From assembly GCF_000385565.1 (NCBI RefSeq), contig NC_021169.1:248001-312000 (forward strand): 64,000 nucleotides of DNA, in the 5' to 3' direction. The first letter of the stretch is position 1; every line of letters begins with the position of its first letter. The translations under genes and the position numbers were made by a program. Positions 25,637 through 37,159 of this stretch are shown piece by piece. The notes under the pieces were generated by a model. The model was given only the letters and a program-made list of their open reading frames with translations. It did no database searches and was not told where the DNA came from. Origin of the DNA: Archaeoglobus sulfaticallidus PM70-1. GTDB taxonomy: Archaea > Halobacteriota > Archaeoglobi > Archaeoglobales > Archaeoglobaceae.

Positions 25637-27046
25637 CTAACCCCTCTTGAAATCCTTCAAAATGCTCTCCCCGGCAATCAACCCGGTAACTGCAGCACCG
25701 ACTATTCCCCTGCTAACTCCTGCCCCATCTCCAATGGCATAAATATCTTTCAGGTTTGTTCTCATCTCAGAGTCAACCTCAAGCTTCAGCGAGTAGAACT
25801 TGATCTCCGGAGCATACAGCAGTGTGGAATCGTCTGCGACTCCAGGTATAACCTTGTCAAGCTGCTCAAGAGCATCCAGAATATCCGTAACAACCCTTCC
25901 AGGATATGCCAAGCTGATATCTCCAGGAATTGCCTTTTTGAGGGTTGGTCTGACGAGTATGTTATTCCTTATTCTGTTCTCTGTGCTCCTTCTCCCAAGC
26001 CTGAGGTCTTTCAGCCTCTGCACTATCGGATTCCCTCCTCCAAGCTTGGTCGTTATTCTCGCCAGATCCCTGCCCCACTCGTTCGGATGTTCAAACGGCT
26101 CTGTGAACTTGTAATGTCCAAGCAATGCGAAATTTGAGTTGTTTGTTTTCTCCTTAGCCTTGCTGTGTCCATTCACAAGACAGAAACTACCATAATCCTC
26201 CCTGATAACCCACCCTCTCGGGCATGTGCAGAATGTTCTAAGGTAGTCATCATGCTTTTTCGTTATAACCCTCAGCTTGGGATCGTATATTACTGAAGTT
26301 ATCTCATCCATAATGGAGGCTGGAACTTCCACCCTCACTCCAACATCTATCGCTCTCGCTTCGGAGGCTTTACTCAGCTTCATTCCATATTTAACTGCCC
26401 ACTCTTCAAGCCACTTCGCTCCTCCCCTTCCAACACCGATGATCAGCTTGTCATATTCATATTCCTCTCCATCAGCAGTGTAAATCTTCTTTTCATTAGG
26501 ATTTATGTCAACAACCGTTTTATTCGTGAATATCTTAACTCCATTTCCAAGAAGGTAATCCTCGATATTCTTTATCACCTTTGGTAGTTCATCACTGCCA
26601 ACATGCCTTTGCTTTAGTGGAACGAACTCTATTCCTGCGGAATTCGCTTTTCTTAGGAACTTGGTGAGCTTGTCATCATCCATGCCGTAAACCTCATCTG
26701 GAGCCCCGTTCTCGAGGAAGATGGAGTCGACCTCATCCATCTTTTTAAGCAGATAATCTGGATCGATAAGCCCGAGAAAATCCCCTCCAACAGTATAGCT
26801 GGAGGGATACTCAGGTTTCACAAAGTTGAGCTTACCATCCGATAATCCACCAGCCCCCCCAACTCCAGATGTTATGTTGCAGGGATCGCATTTAATGCAG
26901 TAGGTCTCCGCAAGATCGCTCGGGCACTTTCTTTTGTCGATGTTTCTACCCATCTCAAAAATAGCAACGCTTGCTTTACTGGCCAGTTTATGAGCGGCAA
27001 ACATCCCTCCGGGTCCAGCACCTATAATTATTACATCAAATTTCAT
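25637..27046 (-). CDS. FAD-dependent oxidoreductase (COG2509 type)
   Basis: 469 residues. N-terminal dinucleotide fold IIGAGPGGMFAAHKLA with acidic strand end FEMGR; a Cys pair region YCIKCDPCNITSGVGGAGGLSDGKL is characteristic of the COG2509 FAD-dependent dehydrogenase family, and the C-terminal FAD site is IYAIGDGAGVSRGIVGAAVTG. Substrate is not established for the family. CIKCDPC could hold an iron-sulfur cluster or a redox disulfide, as seen but unproven. Stand-alone; divergent from the symporter pair. Confidence 0.85.
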   Translation of the reverse strand: MKFDVIIIGAGPGGMFAAHKLASKASVAIFEMGRNIDKRKCPSDLAETYCIKCDPCNITSGVGGAGGLSDGKLNFVKPEYPSSYTVGGDFLGLIDPDYLLKKMDEVDSIFLENGAPDEVYGMDDDKLTKFLRKANSAGIEFVPLKQRHVGSDELPKVIKNIEDYLLGNGVKIFTNKTVVDINPNEKKIYTADGEEYEYDKLIIGVGRGGAKWLEEWAVKYGMKLSKASEARAIDVGVRVEVPASIMDEITSVIYDPKLRVITKKHDDYLRTFCTCPRGWVIREDYGSFCLVNGHSKAKEKTNNSNFALLGHYKFTEPFEHPNEWGRDLARITTKLGGGNPIVQRLKDLRLGRRSTENRIRNNILVRPTLKKAIPGDISLAYPGRVVTDILDALEQLDKVIPGVADDSTLLYAPEIKFYSLKLEVDSEMRTNLKDIYAIGDGAGVSRGIVGAAVTGLIAGESILKDFKRG

Positions 27047-27250
27047 ACATTTTTACCCTCTTTACAGGAAGGTTATTTAACACTTTCCAATATTTTCGAT
27101 ACCCTTTAGAAATTGGCACACCCTCTTTGTATGGTATTATTAAAAGCTATTTTATAAAATCTACAAAAATAACTACTATAACAATCGACACTGTCAGCGT
27201 GCTAATGCTAAATTAACGATTAATCTGAACTATAACGAAAAAAATAGAAA

Positions 27251-27294
27251 AATTTAAATCCTTAATTATTTTTACTTTCAATTGAGGTGATGTA
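27251..27294 (+). promoter_or_regulatory. Promoter and ribosome site of the symporter operon
   Basis: TATA-like AATTTAAATC (27251-27260), predicted start near 27280, then GAGGTGAT (27284-27291) three bases before ATG 27295. Confidence 0.45.
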
Positions 27295-27510
27295 ATGCCA
27301 TGGCCCCCTAAAGTGTTTTGGATAAGTTTAGTTTTGTTTTATGGATGGACGGCACTATGTTGGATACTTGAAGCGACTGCAGGGATAAACCATATACCAT
27401 TGGCACCATTCTGGTATGCGGCGGTGGTTGGAACATTCTTGATACCACTGATAATGTCGATAATATCCTTCTACTTCCCCGAGAAGGCGGAAGAGGCAAG
27501 AGGAGTATAG
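27295..27510 (+). CDS. Small membrane subunit of a sodium:solute symporter
   Basis: 71 residues with two transmembrane helices (~8-27 and ~40-61) and a short acidic cytoplasmic end. The size, two-helix layout and location 12 bases before a symporter gene match small companion proteins of SSS permeases (such as YjcH with ActP or DUF3311/DUF4212 proteins), though exact family cannot be assigned by eye. Strong GAGGTGAT ribosome site. Probably needed for assembly or activity of the permease. Confidence 0.7.
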   Translation: MPWPPKVFWISLVLFYGWTALCWILEATAGINHIPLAPFWYAAVVGTFLIPLIMSIISFYFPEKAEEARGV

Positions 27511-27522
27511 AGGTGTTGTTGT

Positions 27523-29112
27523 ATGGTTGACTCGATTGTAGTTGGTATAACCGTTCTGTATTTTCTCGGTGTTATTGCGATTGGATACTATTCAAGACAG
27601 AGGATGAAGAGTGCAACCGACTACTATGTTGCAGGCAGGCAGATAGGCAGTGTGGTCAACGGTCTCGCTCTGGAATCCACATACCTGAGTCCCGCTTCGA
27701 TGCTCGGATTGCCTGCGTACATATTCATACTAGGTTACCCATTCTGGTGGGCAATGGCGGCAATTATCGCAGGAATGCCAGTTGCCACATTGCTAACAGC
27801 TTCAGCTCTGAGGAAGTATGCCCCAACAAGCTTTGCTGATTATTATGTCGATAGATACAACGATGAGAGGCTCAGATGGCTCGTTGGAGTCGTCACAATA
27901 ATCGGCTCGATACTGTACATAACCCTCTCAATAGTCGGTATGGCACTATTCCTGCTGGCGATTCTCGGAGTCCCGTACATATACGGTATTATCATAGGAA
28001 CAATAATCGTCATGCTGTATGTCGTATGGGGCGGTATGATTGCCACGAGCTGGAACGCTGCATTCCAAGCAGCTTTGATGACAATAGCAGCTGTTATAGC
28101 CGCCATAGCCATAGTTGGTAAGCTTGGTGGTCTTGGGGCATTCTATGATGCGGTTGCTGCGAACAATCCGAAATTCTGGAACACACCATCCGATCCAAAC
28201 CCACCACATCTGCTTAGTGGCTCGTGGATTGCAATTATTGGATGGTTCTTCGTGTGGCACTATGGATTCGCAACAATGCCATACACAGTCGTCAGATTCT
28301 TCACAACGATGGATATCAAGACTGCAAGAAGGAGCATTTTCTGGTGTACACTCGCTGCTGGTATATTCTACATAGCCCTCGAGATAATCGGTGCAGCATC
28401 CAAGGTCATGATCGAGACCGGCCCGATGGCAACAGAGGGTGCAAACGCGGTTGTGATCCTCAAGAACTACATGGCACAGTATGGTGTTGGAGGCTGGACG
28501 GACTACTCAATGGTCGCAGCAGTTGAGGCACTTCAGAACCCATTCGTTCTCGGTATTCTGGCTGCTGGTGGTCTGGCTATTGCTATGTCCACTGCAGCAG
28601 GATGGGTTATGGTCGTTAATGTTATGATGACAAGAGACTGGGGTGACATGCTGCTCAAGAGCAAGTTCGCCAAGGAGAATCCGGTCCTTCTGGCCAGAAT
28701 TGTTTCAGTGATATTCCTGCTGATAGGTCTGATTGTTGCAGTCAATCCACCCGGACTCGTCTTGGATCTCTCAGGATGGGCATTCGTTGTCATCATATCC
28801 GCTCTTGGTCCAGGTTTAATCCTCGGCCTGTGGTGGAAGAGGGCCACCAGAGCTGCTATGTGGACAACCGCGATAGTCATGACAGTCCTTCACCTGTATG
28901 CATGGCTCAAGGCCAAGCTCGTGCTCGGACACCACGCGTTCTTCTTCCTCAACGATGTGCTGTATGGCAACCCGAAGGCTCTGATTACACCACACCAAGT
29001 CTGGGCCATTCCAGTGGGCTTCCTACTGTTCATAATCGTCTCGCTGATAACCAAGCCAGTTGAGGAAGAGGCTGTGCAGAAGTACTGTGTCGAGCTTACG
29101 AAGGAAGTCTGA
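27523..29112 (+). CDS. Sodium:solute symporter, acetate permease (ActP)-like
   Basis: 529 residues, about 13 helices. SSS family marks: YYVAGRQIGSVVNGLALESTYLSPASMLG at the start of the core (N-terminal periplasm-to-helix region) and the AGGLAIAMSTAAGWVMVVNVM segment like ActP. It probably imports acetate or another short carboxylate with sodium, which would suit an organism with acetyl-CoA and 2-oxoacid:ferredoxin oxidoreductases as in this window. Substrate is inferred. Translated from the same mRNA as the small subunit. Confidence 0.85.
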   Translation: MVDSIVVGITVLYFLGVIAIGYYSRQRMKSATDYYVAGRQIGSVVNGLALESTYLSPASMLGLPAYIFILGYPFWWAMAAIIAGMPVATLLTASALRKYAPTSFADYYVDRYNDERLRWLVGVVTIIGSILYITLSIVGMALFLLAILGVPYIYGIIIGTIIVMLYVVWGGMIATSWNAAFQAALMTIAAVIAAIAIVGKLGGLGAFYDAVAANNPKFWNTPSDPNPPHLLSGSWIAIIGWFFVWHYGFATMPYTVVRFFTTMDIKTARRSIFWCTLAAGIFYIALEIIGAASKVMIETGPMATEGANAVVILKNYMAQYGVGGWTDYSMVAAVEALQNPFVLGILAAGGLAIAMSTAAGWVMVVNVMMTRDWGDMLLKSKFAKENPVLLARIVSVIFLLIGLIVAVNPPGLVLDLSGWAFVVIISALGPGLILGLWWKRATRAAMWTTAIVMTVLHLYAWLKAKLVLGHHAFFFLNDVLYGNPKALITPHQVWAIPVGFLLFIIVSLITKPVEEEAVQKYCVELTKEV

Positions 29113-29133
29113 AGTAAGATCTCACTTTTGAAA

Positions 29134-29154
29134 TTTTTTATTTTTTGAATTTTT
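29134..29154 (+). terminator. T-rich terminator after the symporter
   Basis: TTTTTTATTTTTT followed by ATTTTT, 22 bases after the stop. Confidence 0.4.
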
Positions 29155-29339
29155 ATCCATTATCTGAAATATTTATAATCTAAATTACTAAGTTAATGGA
29201 TTGCTGGCTGACATCTCATCATCCATTGGGGGTCTGCTCACATTCATGATTCTGCCTAAAAACCACTGATGGTCTTCGTGGTATTCAGAATAAATCAGCA
29301 AGGGTGAGGATTGGCCAGGCTAATCATCCAGAAATGCAT

Positions 29340-30197
29340 TCAGCTAACAGCCTCAACTACTCTCCTTTTCCAGCCTTCCATACCGCCTTCCAGATACTTA
29401 TCAAGCGGTTCTGCCATATCCCAGTAGTAATCGAATACGCTGTCCATCCACCTCACAGCCTTTTTATCTTCTGTGATAAATATCGGCGTGAAATACTTGT
29501 CCTTTAAAAACATAATCACTCCAATTCTCTCATCGATAACACCAAGCTGAAGCGGTAGATCCAGAACCTTTATCTCCAGCTTCTCTTCAAGCTCCTCTAT
29601 CGTATCCCTATCGAAATTGGTTTTTTTCGCAGCCTCAATTTCTGCATTAAGTCTGGGGATTACGGTATCAACAGATGATATTACTTTCTCTGTTGCACAT
29701 TCTTTTCTTTTCTTAAGCATTAGAGCATAAAGGTCTGGATCGATTATCCTGTCTATATACTTCCCGCCCTTCTCAACTCCTGCTATGAGATCGTAGACTA
29801 GCCTACTGGTTTCGGTTATGTCAACTTTCTTGCATTCCTTTATGTACCTCACACCAAACCGCATTTCCGGAGGTATTGTAAGGACGAAAGCCGAAGCGAT
29901 ATCCAAATACTCAAACTCAAGCAGATCGTTGATGCATTGAATTGCATCTATGAGGAGAGTTCCTATGGGAGTCAGATATATTTTATCATCATCCTTTCTT
30001 ATCAAACCCAGAGAGAACATGTTGTTGAGAGATCTGTAAAAAGTCGATGGTGGAAGTCCCAACCCATTTTTAACCAGTTCATTCAGTTTTGAGTGCTCTA
30101 TCCCATTCTCACCACTATCTCTTATTATTTCAAGCATTTCAATTCTTTTAGGCAGAGATGCTTCTTTGAGCACACTCACGAGCCTATCAAACTCCAC
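29340..30197 (-). CDS. FilR1-type winged-helix regulator (DUF1724)
   Basis: 285 residues. N-terminal winged helix (~1-80: EHSKLNELVKNGLGLPPSTFYRSLNNM, then YLTPIGTLLI) and a C-terminal DUF1724 domain with the LDLPLQLGVIDERIGVIMFLKD and PIFITEDKKAVRWMDSVFDYYW stretches. Such proteins are typical of methanogens and Archaeoglobales; FilR1 of Methanosaeta/Methanothrix is linked to autoinducer-controlled metabolism. Divergent from argG, and downstream-facing toward the symporter. A short palindrome ACCTAGGT lies about 20 bases upstream of its start and may be its operator. Confidence 0.8.
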   Translation of the reverse strand: MEFDRLVSVLKEASLPKRIEMLEIIRDSGENGIEHSKLNELVKNGLGLPPSTFYRSLNNMFSLGLIRKDDDKIYLTPIGTLLIDAIQCINDLLEFEYLDIASAFVLTIPPEMRFGVRYIKECKKVDITETSRLVYDLIAGVEKGGKYIDRIIDPDLYALMLKKRKECATEKVISSVDTVIPRLNAEIEAAKKTNFDRDTIEELEEKLEIKVLDLPLQLGVIDERIGVIMFLKDKYFTPIFITEDKKAVRWMDSVFDYYWDMAEPLDKYLEGGMEGWKRRVVEAVS

Positions 30198-30279
30198 ACT
30201 TCTGGATAATTTACCTAGGTTAAAAATATTTCGTCTTTAGGCTTTGAATTTAACATTGTTAGAATGGATTTCGGGTAAA

Positions 30280-30287
30280 TTATTTAA
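30280..30287 (+). promoter_or_regulatory. TATA box of argG
   Basis: TTATTTAA, centre about 26 bases before ATG 30310, supporting that ATG as the leaderless start instead of the upstream in-frame ATG at 30289 or the opening at 30244. Confidence 0.5.
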
Positions 30288-30309
30288 GATGAACCAGAAT
30301 ATCGAAAAC

Positions 30310-31512
30310 ATGGATAGGGTCGTGCTTTCATACTCTGGAGGGTTAGATACAACAGTTTGCATTCCACTGTTAAAAGAAAAATATGGTTTTGATGAGGTAA
30401 TAACCGTAACAGTTGATATTGGTCAGCCTGAAAAGGAGGTTCTTGAGGCTGAGGAAAGGGGTAAGAGGTACGCGGACAAGCATTACACGGTCGATGCGAA
30501 AGAGGACTTCGTTTCAGCCCTTTTCAGGCTAATTAAAGCTAATGGAGATTATGAAGGTTATATTCTCGGAACAGCAATAGCCAGACCTATTATAGCCAAA
30601 AAGACTGTTGAAATAGCCTTAAAGGAGAATGCCGTTGCCATAGCTCATGGATGTACGGGTAAGGGTAACGATCAGCTTAGATTTGAGAATGTTTTTCTCC
30701 AGTATGGTTTCAGGGTTATAGCCCCGATGAGAGATCTGAACCTAACAAGAGAATGGGAGATCGAGTACGCTAAGGAGAAGAACATAGATATCAAGGCCAC
30801 AAAAGACAAGCCATACAGCATAGATGAAAACCTCTGGAGCAGAAGTGTTGAGGGCGGGAAACTGGAAAATCCATCGTTTATACCTCCAGAAGAAATCTAT
30901 GAGTGGACAGTTGATCCAAAGAAGGCTCCTGATGAAGAAGAGATCATAAAGATTGACTTCGAGAAAGGAATTCCCGTATCGATCAACGATGAGAAAATGA
31001 AGGGCTACGAACTCATCAGAATGCTGAACGAGATTGGCGGAAAGCATGGGGTTGGCAGAACGGATATGATGGAAGACAGAGTGCTGGGTTTGAAGGCTAG
31101 AGAGAATTACGAACATCCTGCAGCAACGATACTGCTCACCGCACACAGAGATCTAGAAAAGCTTGTTCTCAGCAGAAGGGAGTTGAAGTTCAAGAGATTT
31201 GTTGAGGAAGAATGGGCGGAGCTTGTTTACTACGGGCTGACAAACGATCCCTTATATAATGCCCTCAACGCGTTCATAGACAAAACACAGGAGAGAGTCA
31301 CCGGATGGGTTAAGCTGAAGCTTTACAAGGGCAGCGTGATACCTGTCGCAAGGTATTCAGACTACGCGTTATACAGCGAAGAGCTTACATCCTTCGACAC
31401 AACCTCAATAGATCAAAAGCTCGCAGAGGGATACTCCGCCTTCCACGGATTGCAGGGCAGACTGTACAGGGAGATTATGAGAAACCTAAAAGATTCGGGA
31501 AAAGAGAGATAA
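30310..31512 (+). CDS. argG: Argininosuccinate synthase
   Basis: 400 residues, normal for the family, from ATG 30310. ATP-binding P-loop [15 protein letters not shown], the citrulline/aspartate region [14 protein letters not shown], and the conserved [16 protein letters not shown]. Joins citrulline and aspartate using ATP in arginine synthesis. No other arg gene in the window. The start is set by the TATA box spacing. Confidence 0.95.
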   Translation: MDRVVLSYSGGLDTTVCIPLLKEKYGFDEVITVTVDIGQPEKEVLEAEERGKRYADKHYTVDAKEDFVSALFRLIKANGDYEGYILGTAIARPIIAKKTVEIALKENAVAIAHGCTGKGNDQLRFENVFLQYGFRVIAPMRDLNLTREWEIEYAKEKNIDIKATKDKPYSIDENLWSRSVEGGKLENPSFIPPEEIYEWTVDPKKAPDEEEIIKIDFEKGIPVSINDEKMKGYELIRMLNEIGGKHGVGRTDMMEDRVLGLKARENYEHPAATILLTAHRDLEKLVLSRRELKFKRFVEEEWAELVYYGLTNDPLYNALNAFIDKTQERVTGWVKLKLYKGSVIPVARYSDYALYSEELTSFDTTSIDQKLAEGYSAFHGLQGRLYREIMRNLKDSGKER

Positions 31513-31534
31513 GTACTTAAAAACAATTTTTTTT

Positions 31535-31960
31535 ATGCAATGGCCGATAAAGATATTGTTGGTGCATCCAAAGGCACCTTTCATGCAGGATAAGAAGCTC
31601 ACGATCTCTGCAGACTGTGCTTTGGTTGTAAATAAAGAAATCAGTGAGAAATTCGGTAAAGAGGCTCTGATTATTGGCTGTCCGATGCTCGAAGATCCGA
31701 GAAGGATGTTTGAGAAGATAAGGCTGATAGTTGATGAATCCAGTGCTGAAGAGATAGAGATATTCTCAATGGAGGTCCCATGCTGCCAAGCCATCCACAT
31801 GATGGTTGAAAAGGCAAATGAAGAGAGAAAGGAGAAGGGCAAGAGCGAGATTAAGGTTACGAGAAAGATAGTCAGGGTGAATGGAGAAACTGAGGAATAC
31901 ACAGGAGAAGTCGATGAAAGCATGCTGCAGGCCGAGATAAAGGCGCATAGAGGTGGCTGA
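31535..31960 (+). CDS. Ferredoxin-associated cysteine domain protein
   Basis: 141 residues. The order ISADCALVV, IIGCPMLEDPRRMFEKI and SMEVPCCQAIHMMVEKA matches the C-terminal domain of two-domain bacterial ferredoxin proteins (about 270 residues), in which a VGCPKLDD and MEVPCC pair follow the 4Fe-4S part. Here that domain is a separate gene placed before the ferredoxin gene, 2 bases apart. The conserved Cys residues (C, GC, PCC) could hold a metal or cluster. Function unknown; an electron-transfer partner is likely. Confidence 0.65.
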   Translation: MQWPIKILLVHPKAPFMQDKKLTISADCALVVNKEISEKFGKEALIIGCPMLEDPRRMFEKIRLIVDESSAEEIEIFSMEVPCCQAIHMMVEKANEERKEKGKSEIKVTRKIVRVNGETEEYTGEVDESMLQAEIKAHRGG

Positions 31961-31962
31961 TT

Positions 31963-32259
31963 ATGGGCAAGAGGATGATAATAGCCGTTGATGAGGAGCT
32001 CTGCATAGGCTGCGGGAGATGCGTTAACTCCTGCCCAACTTCCGCACTCTATCTGGAAAACGACAAAGCTAAGCTCAGAGATGAAAAGCTGTGTGATGGT
32101 TTTGGATCGTGCATAGCCGTCTGCCCATCTCATGCACTATATATAGAGGAGAGAGAAGCAGAGGATTTTGACTGGAGCATACTTTCAAGGATAAATTTTG
32201 AGGATTTCTTGGATAAGCTGAGTCTGCACTACAAGCCAGAGGAATTGAGGGCGAAGTAA
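31963..32259 (+). CDS. Two-cluster ferredoxin
   Basis: 98 residues with a first cluster motif CIGCGRCVNSCP (full C-x2-C-x2-C-x3-CP) and a second CDGFGSCIAVCP, in which the first two cysteines are separated by five residues, as in CDGLGACIGHCP ferredoxins of the same two-domain family. The C-terminal tail (~30 residues) is acidic/helical. Starts 2 bases after the cysteine-domain gene, so the pair reconstitutes a protein that is fused elsewhere. Confidence 0.88.
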   Translation: MGKRMIIAVDEELCIGCGRCVNSCPTSALYLENDKAKLRDEKLCDGFGSCIAVCPSHALYIEEREAEDFDWSILSRINFEDFLDKLSLHYKPEELRAK

Positions 32260-32273
32260 TTCAAATTGGTAAT

Positions 32274-32702
32274 TCAAATATCAACCACAACAAAAGCCTT
32301 CCAGAATTCTTTTTCATTTTTAACCTTTTCTATCATAAACTTATGCAAAGTTATTGCTTTTGGCTCGGTTTTGACAATCTCCGGCGAGATCTTCCCCCCT
32401 TTCAGCTTAGCTTTCAGTCTTAATTCATCTTCAACATCCTCGATGCTGACATTAACCTCCTTCCCGGCGAAGAAATCTGTGTCAAACAGATACAGCAACT
32501 CATTAAGATATCTGAAGAACAACATCTCTATATCCGAATCCTCCATTTCGATAATCTGTTCTCTATCGATACCAACACTCTCAAGCACAGCAAAGGCATC
32601 ATAAAAAGCCCTTGTAGCGTTCTCGAAAAGCTCTTCAAGGCTGTATCCATAAGCTTCAAAGGCGATGTCAGCTGTATGATTTATCAGCCTGTATCCTTCC
32701 AT
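32274..32702 (-). CDS. Archease
   Basis: 142 residues, family length. Recognised by the opening YRLINHTADIAFEAYG, the central acidic motifs (MEDSDIEMLFFRYLNELLYLFD) and the ending KPKAITLHKFMIEK-like segment. Archease activates RtcB RNA ligase and is needed for tRNA splicing, which matters here because the window carries an intron-containing tRNA-Trp. Aspartates bind Ca2+ in studied homologues. Convergent with the ferredoxin gene. Confidence 0.93.
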   Translation of the reverse strand: MEGYRLINHTADIAFEAYGYSLEELFENATRAFYDAFAVLESVGIDREQIIEMEDSDIEMLFFRYLNELLYLFDTDFFAGKEVNVSIEDVEDELRLKAKLKGGKISPEIVKTEPKAITLHKFMIEKVKNEKEFWKAFVVVDI

Positions 32703-32730
32703 AATCTTTCAACCACTTCAAAAGATAAAA

Positions 32731-35410
<2,680 letters not shown>

Positions 35411-35486
35411 CAGATCCTTTTTTTCTGTATAATATTAAAAGCTTATTAATACCAATTATTAATCCTGCAACCAGTTTAACAATCAG

Positions 35487-35789
35487 CTAATCAGCAGAGT
35501 GCAGCTCCTCATGAACTTCTTCCAGAAAGAACTCCCTGACAATTATGTCATCCTCATGCTCTTCAAGCTCCTCTACGCTGAAGATTGGCATCCTGCATGT
35601 CATGCAGTAAACCCATCCTTTCTCAAAGATTTCCCGGGATTTCGTCTCGAAATCGAAGTGTGTGAAATCCTCACAAACATCGTGAAATCTGACTGTCACC
35701 TTTCTTTCAACACAGAACCCTATGTAGGAATAAATCTCATGAACGGAAAATTTTGCACATTTTTTGCAAATTTTATCAATTTCCCTCAT
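35487..35789 (-). CDS. Small protein with two CxxC motifs
   Basis: 100 residues with CKKC at ~8-11 and CMTC at ~64-67, a possible zinc ribbon, and an acidic C-terminal half (EEHEDDIIV, EEVHEEL). No known family recognised; perhaps a small RNA- or DNA-binding zinc protein. It sits between the 2-oxoacid oxidoreductase operon and a divergent gene. Confidence 0.5.
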   Translation of the reverse strand: MREIDKICKKCAKFSVHEIYSYIGFCVERKVTVRFHDVCEDFTHFDFETKSREIFEKGWVYCMTCRMPIFSVEELEEHEDDIIVREFFLEEVHEELHSAD

Positions 35790-35903
35790 TATCTACCACT
35801 TTGTCTTGAAAAATATATATGCATTTCTACACCCCCACAACTCTCACACAACCAAAAGACATAAATATCATTATTTATCATTGTAGTTAAAAAAGAGACA
35901 GAG

Positions 35904-36371
35904 GTGATAAAATCGTACCAGATAGTGTTTGGAGATGTTAAGAACCCGGAATTCATGGATGCTCTGAGAAGGTGTCTGTATAAGGAAGGCTTAGACTACG
36001 ACATAACAATGAGAAAGCTTTTTGGGAGGACGGTTTTGATAATACGGATCAGAACTGGAGAGAAATGCTGCAAGAAAATATTCGTCTCTCTAACGCCACC
36101 ATCATATGAAAGCTCGGACATATATATAAACGGATTCTTTGATGACAGGGTTTACTCAAGCAAAAATGTCTTCTGTGTGGATGCCAGAAAGATTGCCAGA
36201 AAGTTCGAGTGCGGTGAGGAGTATCCAATGCTTGGAGCGCTTGCGAGGCTCGGCATATACTCGCTGGCAACAATAATATCGGAGATATACAGGAGTCATA
36301 ACAGAATAGATGCCCATAAAAGGGTTTTAGCTATTAAAGAGGGATTTAAAGCGATAAAAACACCCGTTTGA
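35904..36371 (+). CDS. Hypothetical protein, 155 residues
   Basis: Starts with GTG within GAGGTGATAA, so either the GTG is the start or the ribosome site belongs to a later start that does not exist. Soluble, mixed alpha/beta, with a basic start (LRRCLYKEGLDYDITMRK) and a GLARLGIYSLATII-like helix. No motif or family recognised. Convergent with the NAD kinase gene, whose stop is adjacent. Confidence 0.5.
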   Translation: MIKSYQIVFGDVKNPEFMDALRRCLYKEGLDYDITMRKLFGRTVLIIRIRTGEKCCKKIFVSLTPPSYESSDIYINGFFDDRVYSSKNVFCVDARKIARKFECGEEYPMLGALARLGIYSLATIISEIYRSHNRIDAHKRVLAIKEGFKAIKTPV

Positions 36372-37151
36372 TCATCTTATATATTTTAATTTCTCAGCAA
36401 TTCTTTTCAATCTGTTTTTTATCTCAAAGAACCTTGCAGGATGTTCAGATTCCACTATCTCAATCTTCGCATCTGGAGAGACCTCAACCCTCTTCTGTCC
36501 ATCCGCTATTATCAGCGAATTTCTGTCGGGATAGAGTTCAACTGAGATTCTGCTGTCCCTTTTGACTATCCAGGGCTTCCATCCAAGCTTGAAAGGAGCT
36601 ATTGGCGTTATCAGGATTGAGAAAAGGTATGGATCAACAATAGGCCCTCCAGTGGATAATGCATAGGCTGTCGATCCTATTGGAGTTGAAAAGAGCATCC
36701 CATCTGCTCTGAGATCCTCAATTTCCACACCGTCAACAAGAACACGCATGCCAATGAGCCTTGCAGGCTCTGAGCTTAACACAGCAATCTCGTTGAGGGC
36801 TGTATGTGTCCTCTCGCTGTTGATTATGCAATCGAGCCTCATAAAGCTCTCAACCTTCATATCTCCATCGAGAATTCTTCTAAGCCCATCTCTGAAATTG
36901 TCAGGCTCTGCATGGGTCAAAATACCAATTCTGCCCTTGTTTATCCCGAAAATTGGTGGAGGGTTTTCAAGGGACTGAAGGATTTGAAGGATCGTGCCAT
37001 CTCCACCTATACTGATGATGAAATCGTAATCGCTCAGATCGCGAACAGGAAGATGATACAGATCGGTGTAAACCCCATTGTCTTCTAAAAAGCTTGCTAC
37101 TTCTCTTGCGAGTCCTATCGATCCGTATTTATAGACGATGGCAACCTTCAT
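36372..37151 (-). CDS. NAD kinase
   Basis: 259 residues. ATP-NAD kinase hallmark ISIGGDGTILQILQ (GGDGT at ~52-56), the INKGRIGILTHAEPDN sugar-phosphate region, and a NE-like core DGMLFSTPIGSTAYALSTGGPI. It phosphorylates NAD to NADP. Lies 8 bases after an IMPase-type gene, whose relatives include NADP phosphatases, so the pair would set the NAD/NADP balance. Some methanogens fuse the two. Confidence 0.92.
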   Translation of the reverse strand: MKVAIVYKYGSIGLAREVASFLEDNGVYTDLYHLPVRDLSDYDFIISIGGDGTILQILQSLENPPPIFGINKGRIGILTHAEPDNFRDGLRRILDGDMKVESFMRLDCIINSERTHTALNEIAVLSSEPARLIGMRVLVDGVEIEDLRADGMLFSTPIGSTAYALSTGGPIVDPYLFSILITPIAPFKLGWKPWIVKRDSRISVELYPDRNSLIIADGQKRVEVSPDAKIEIVESEHPARFFEIKNRLKRIAEKLKYIR

Positions 37152-37159
37152 CGTTCAAA

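Noticed and set aside
29190-29330. Possible box C/D sRNA (ATGATGA on minus, CTGA-like pieces)
   Set aside because: Boxes are not in the needed order and spacing, so a guide RNA is not supported.
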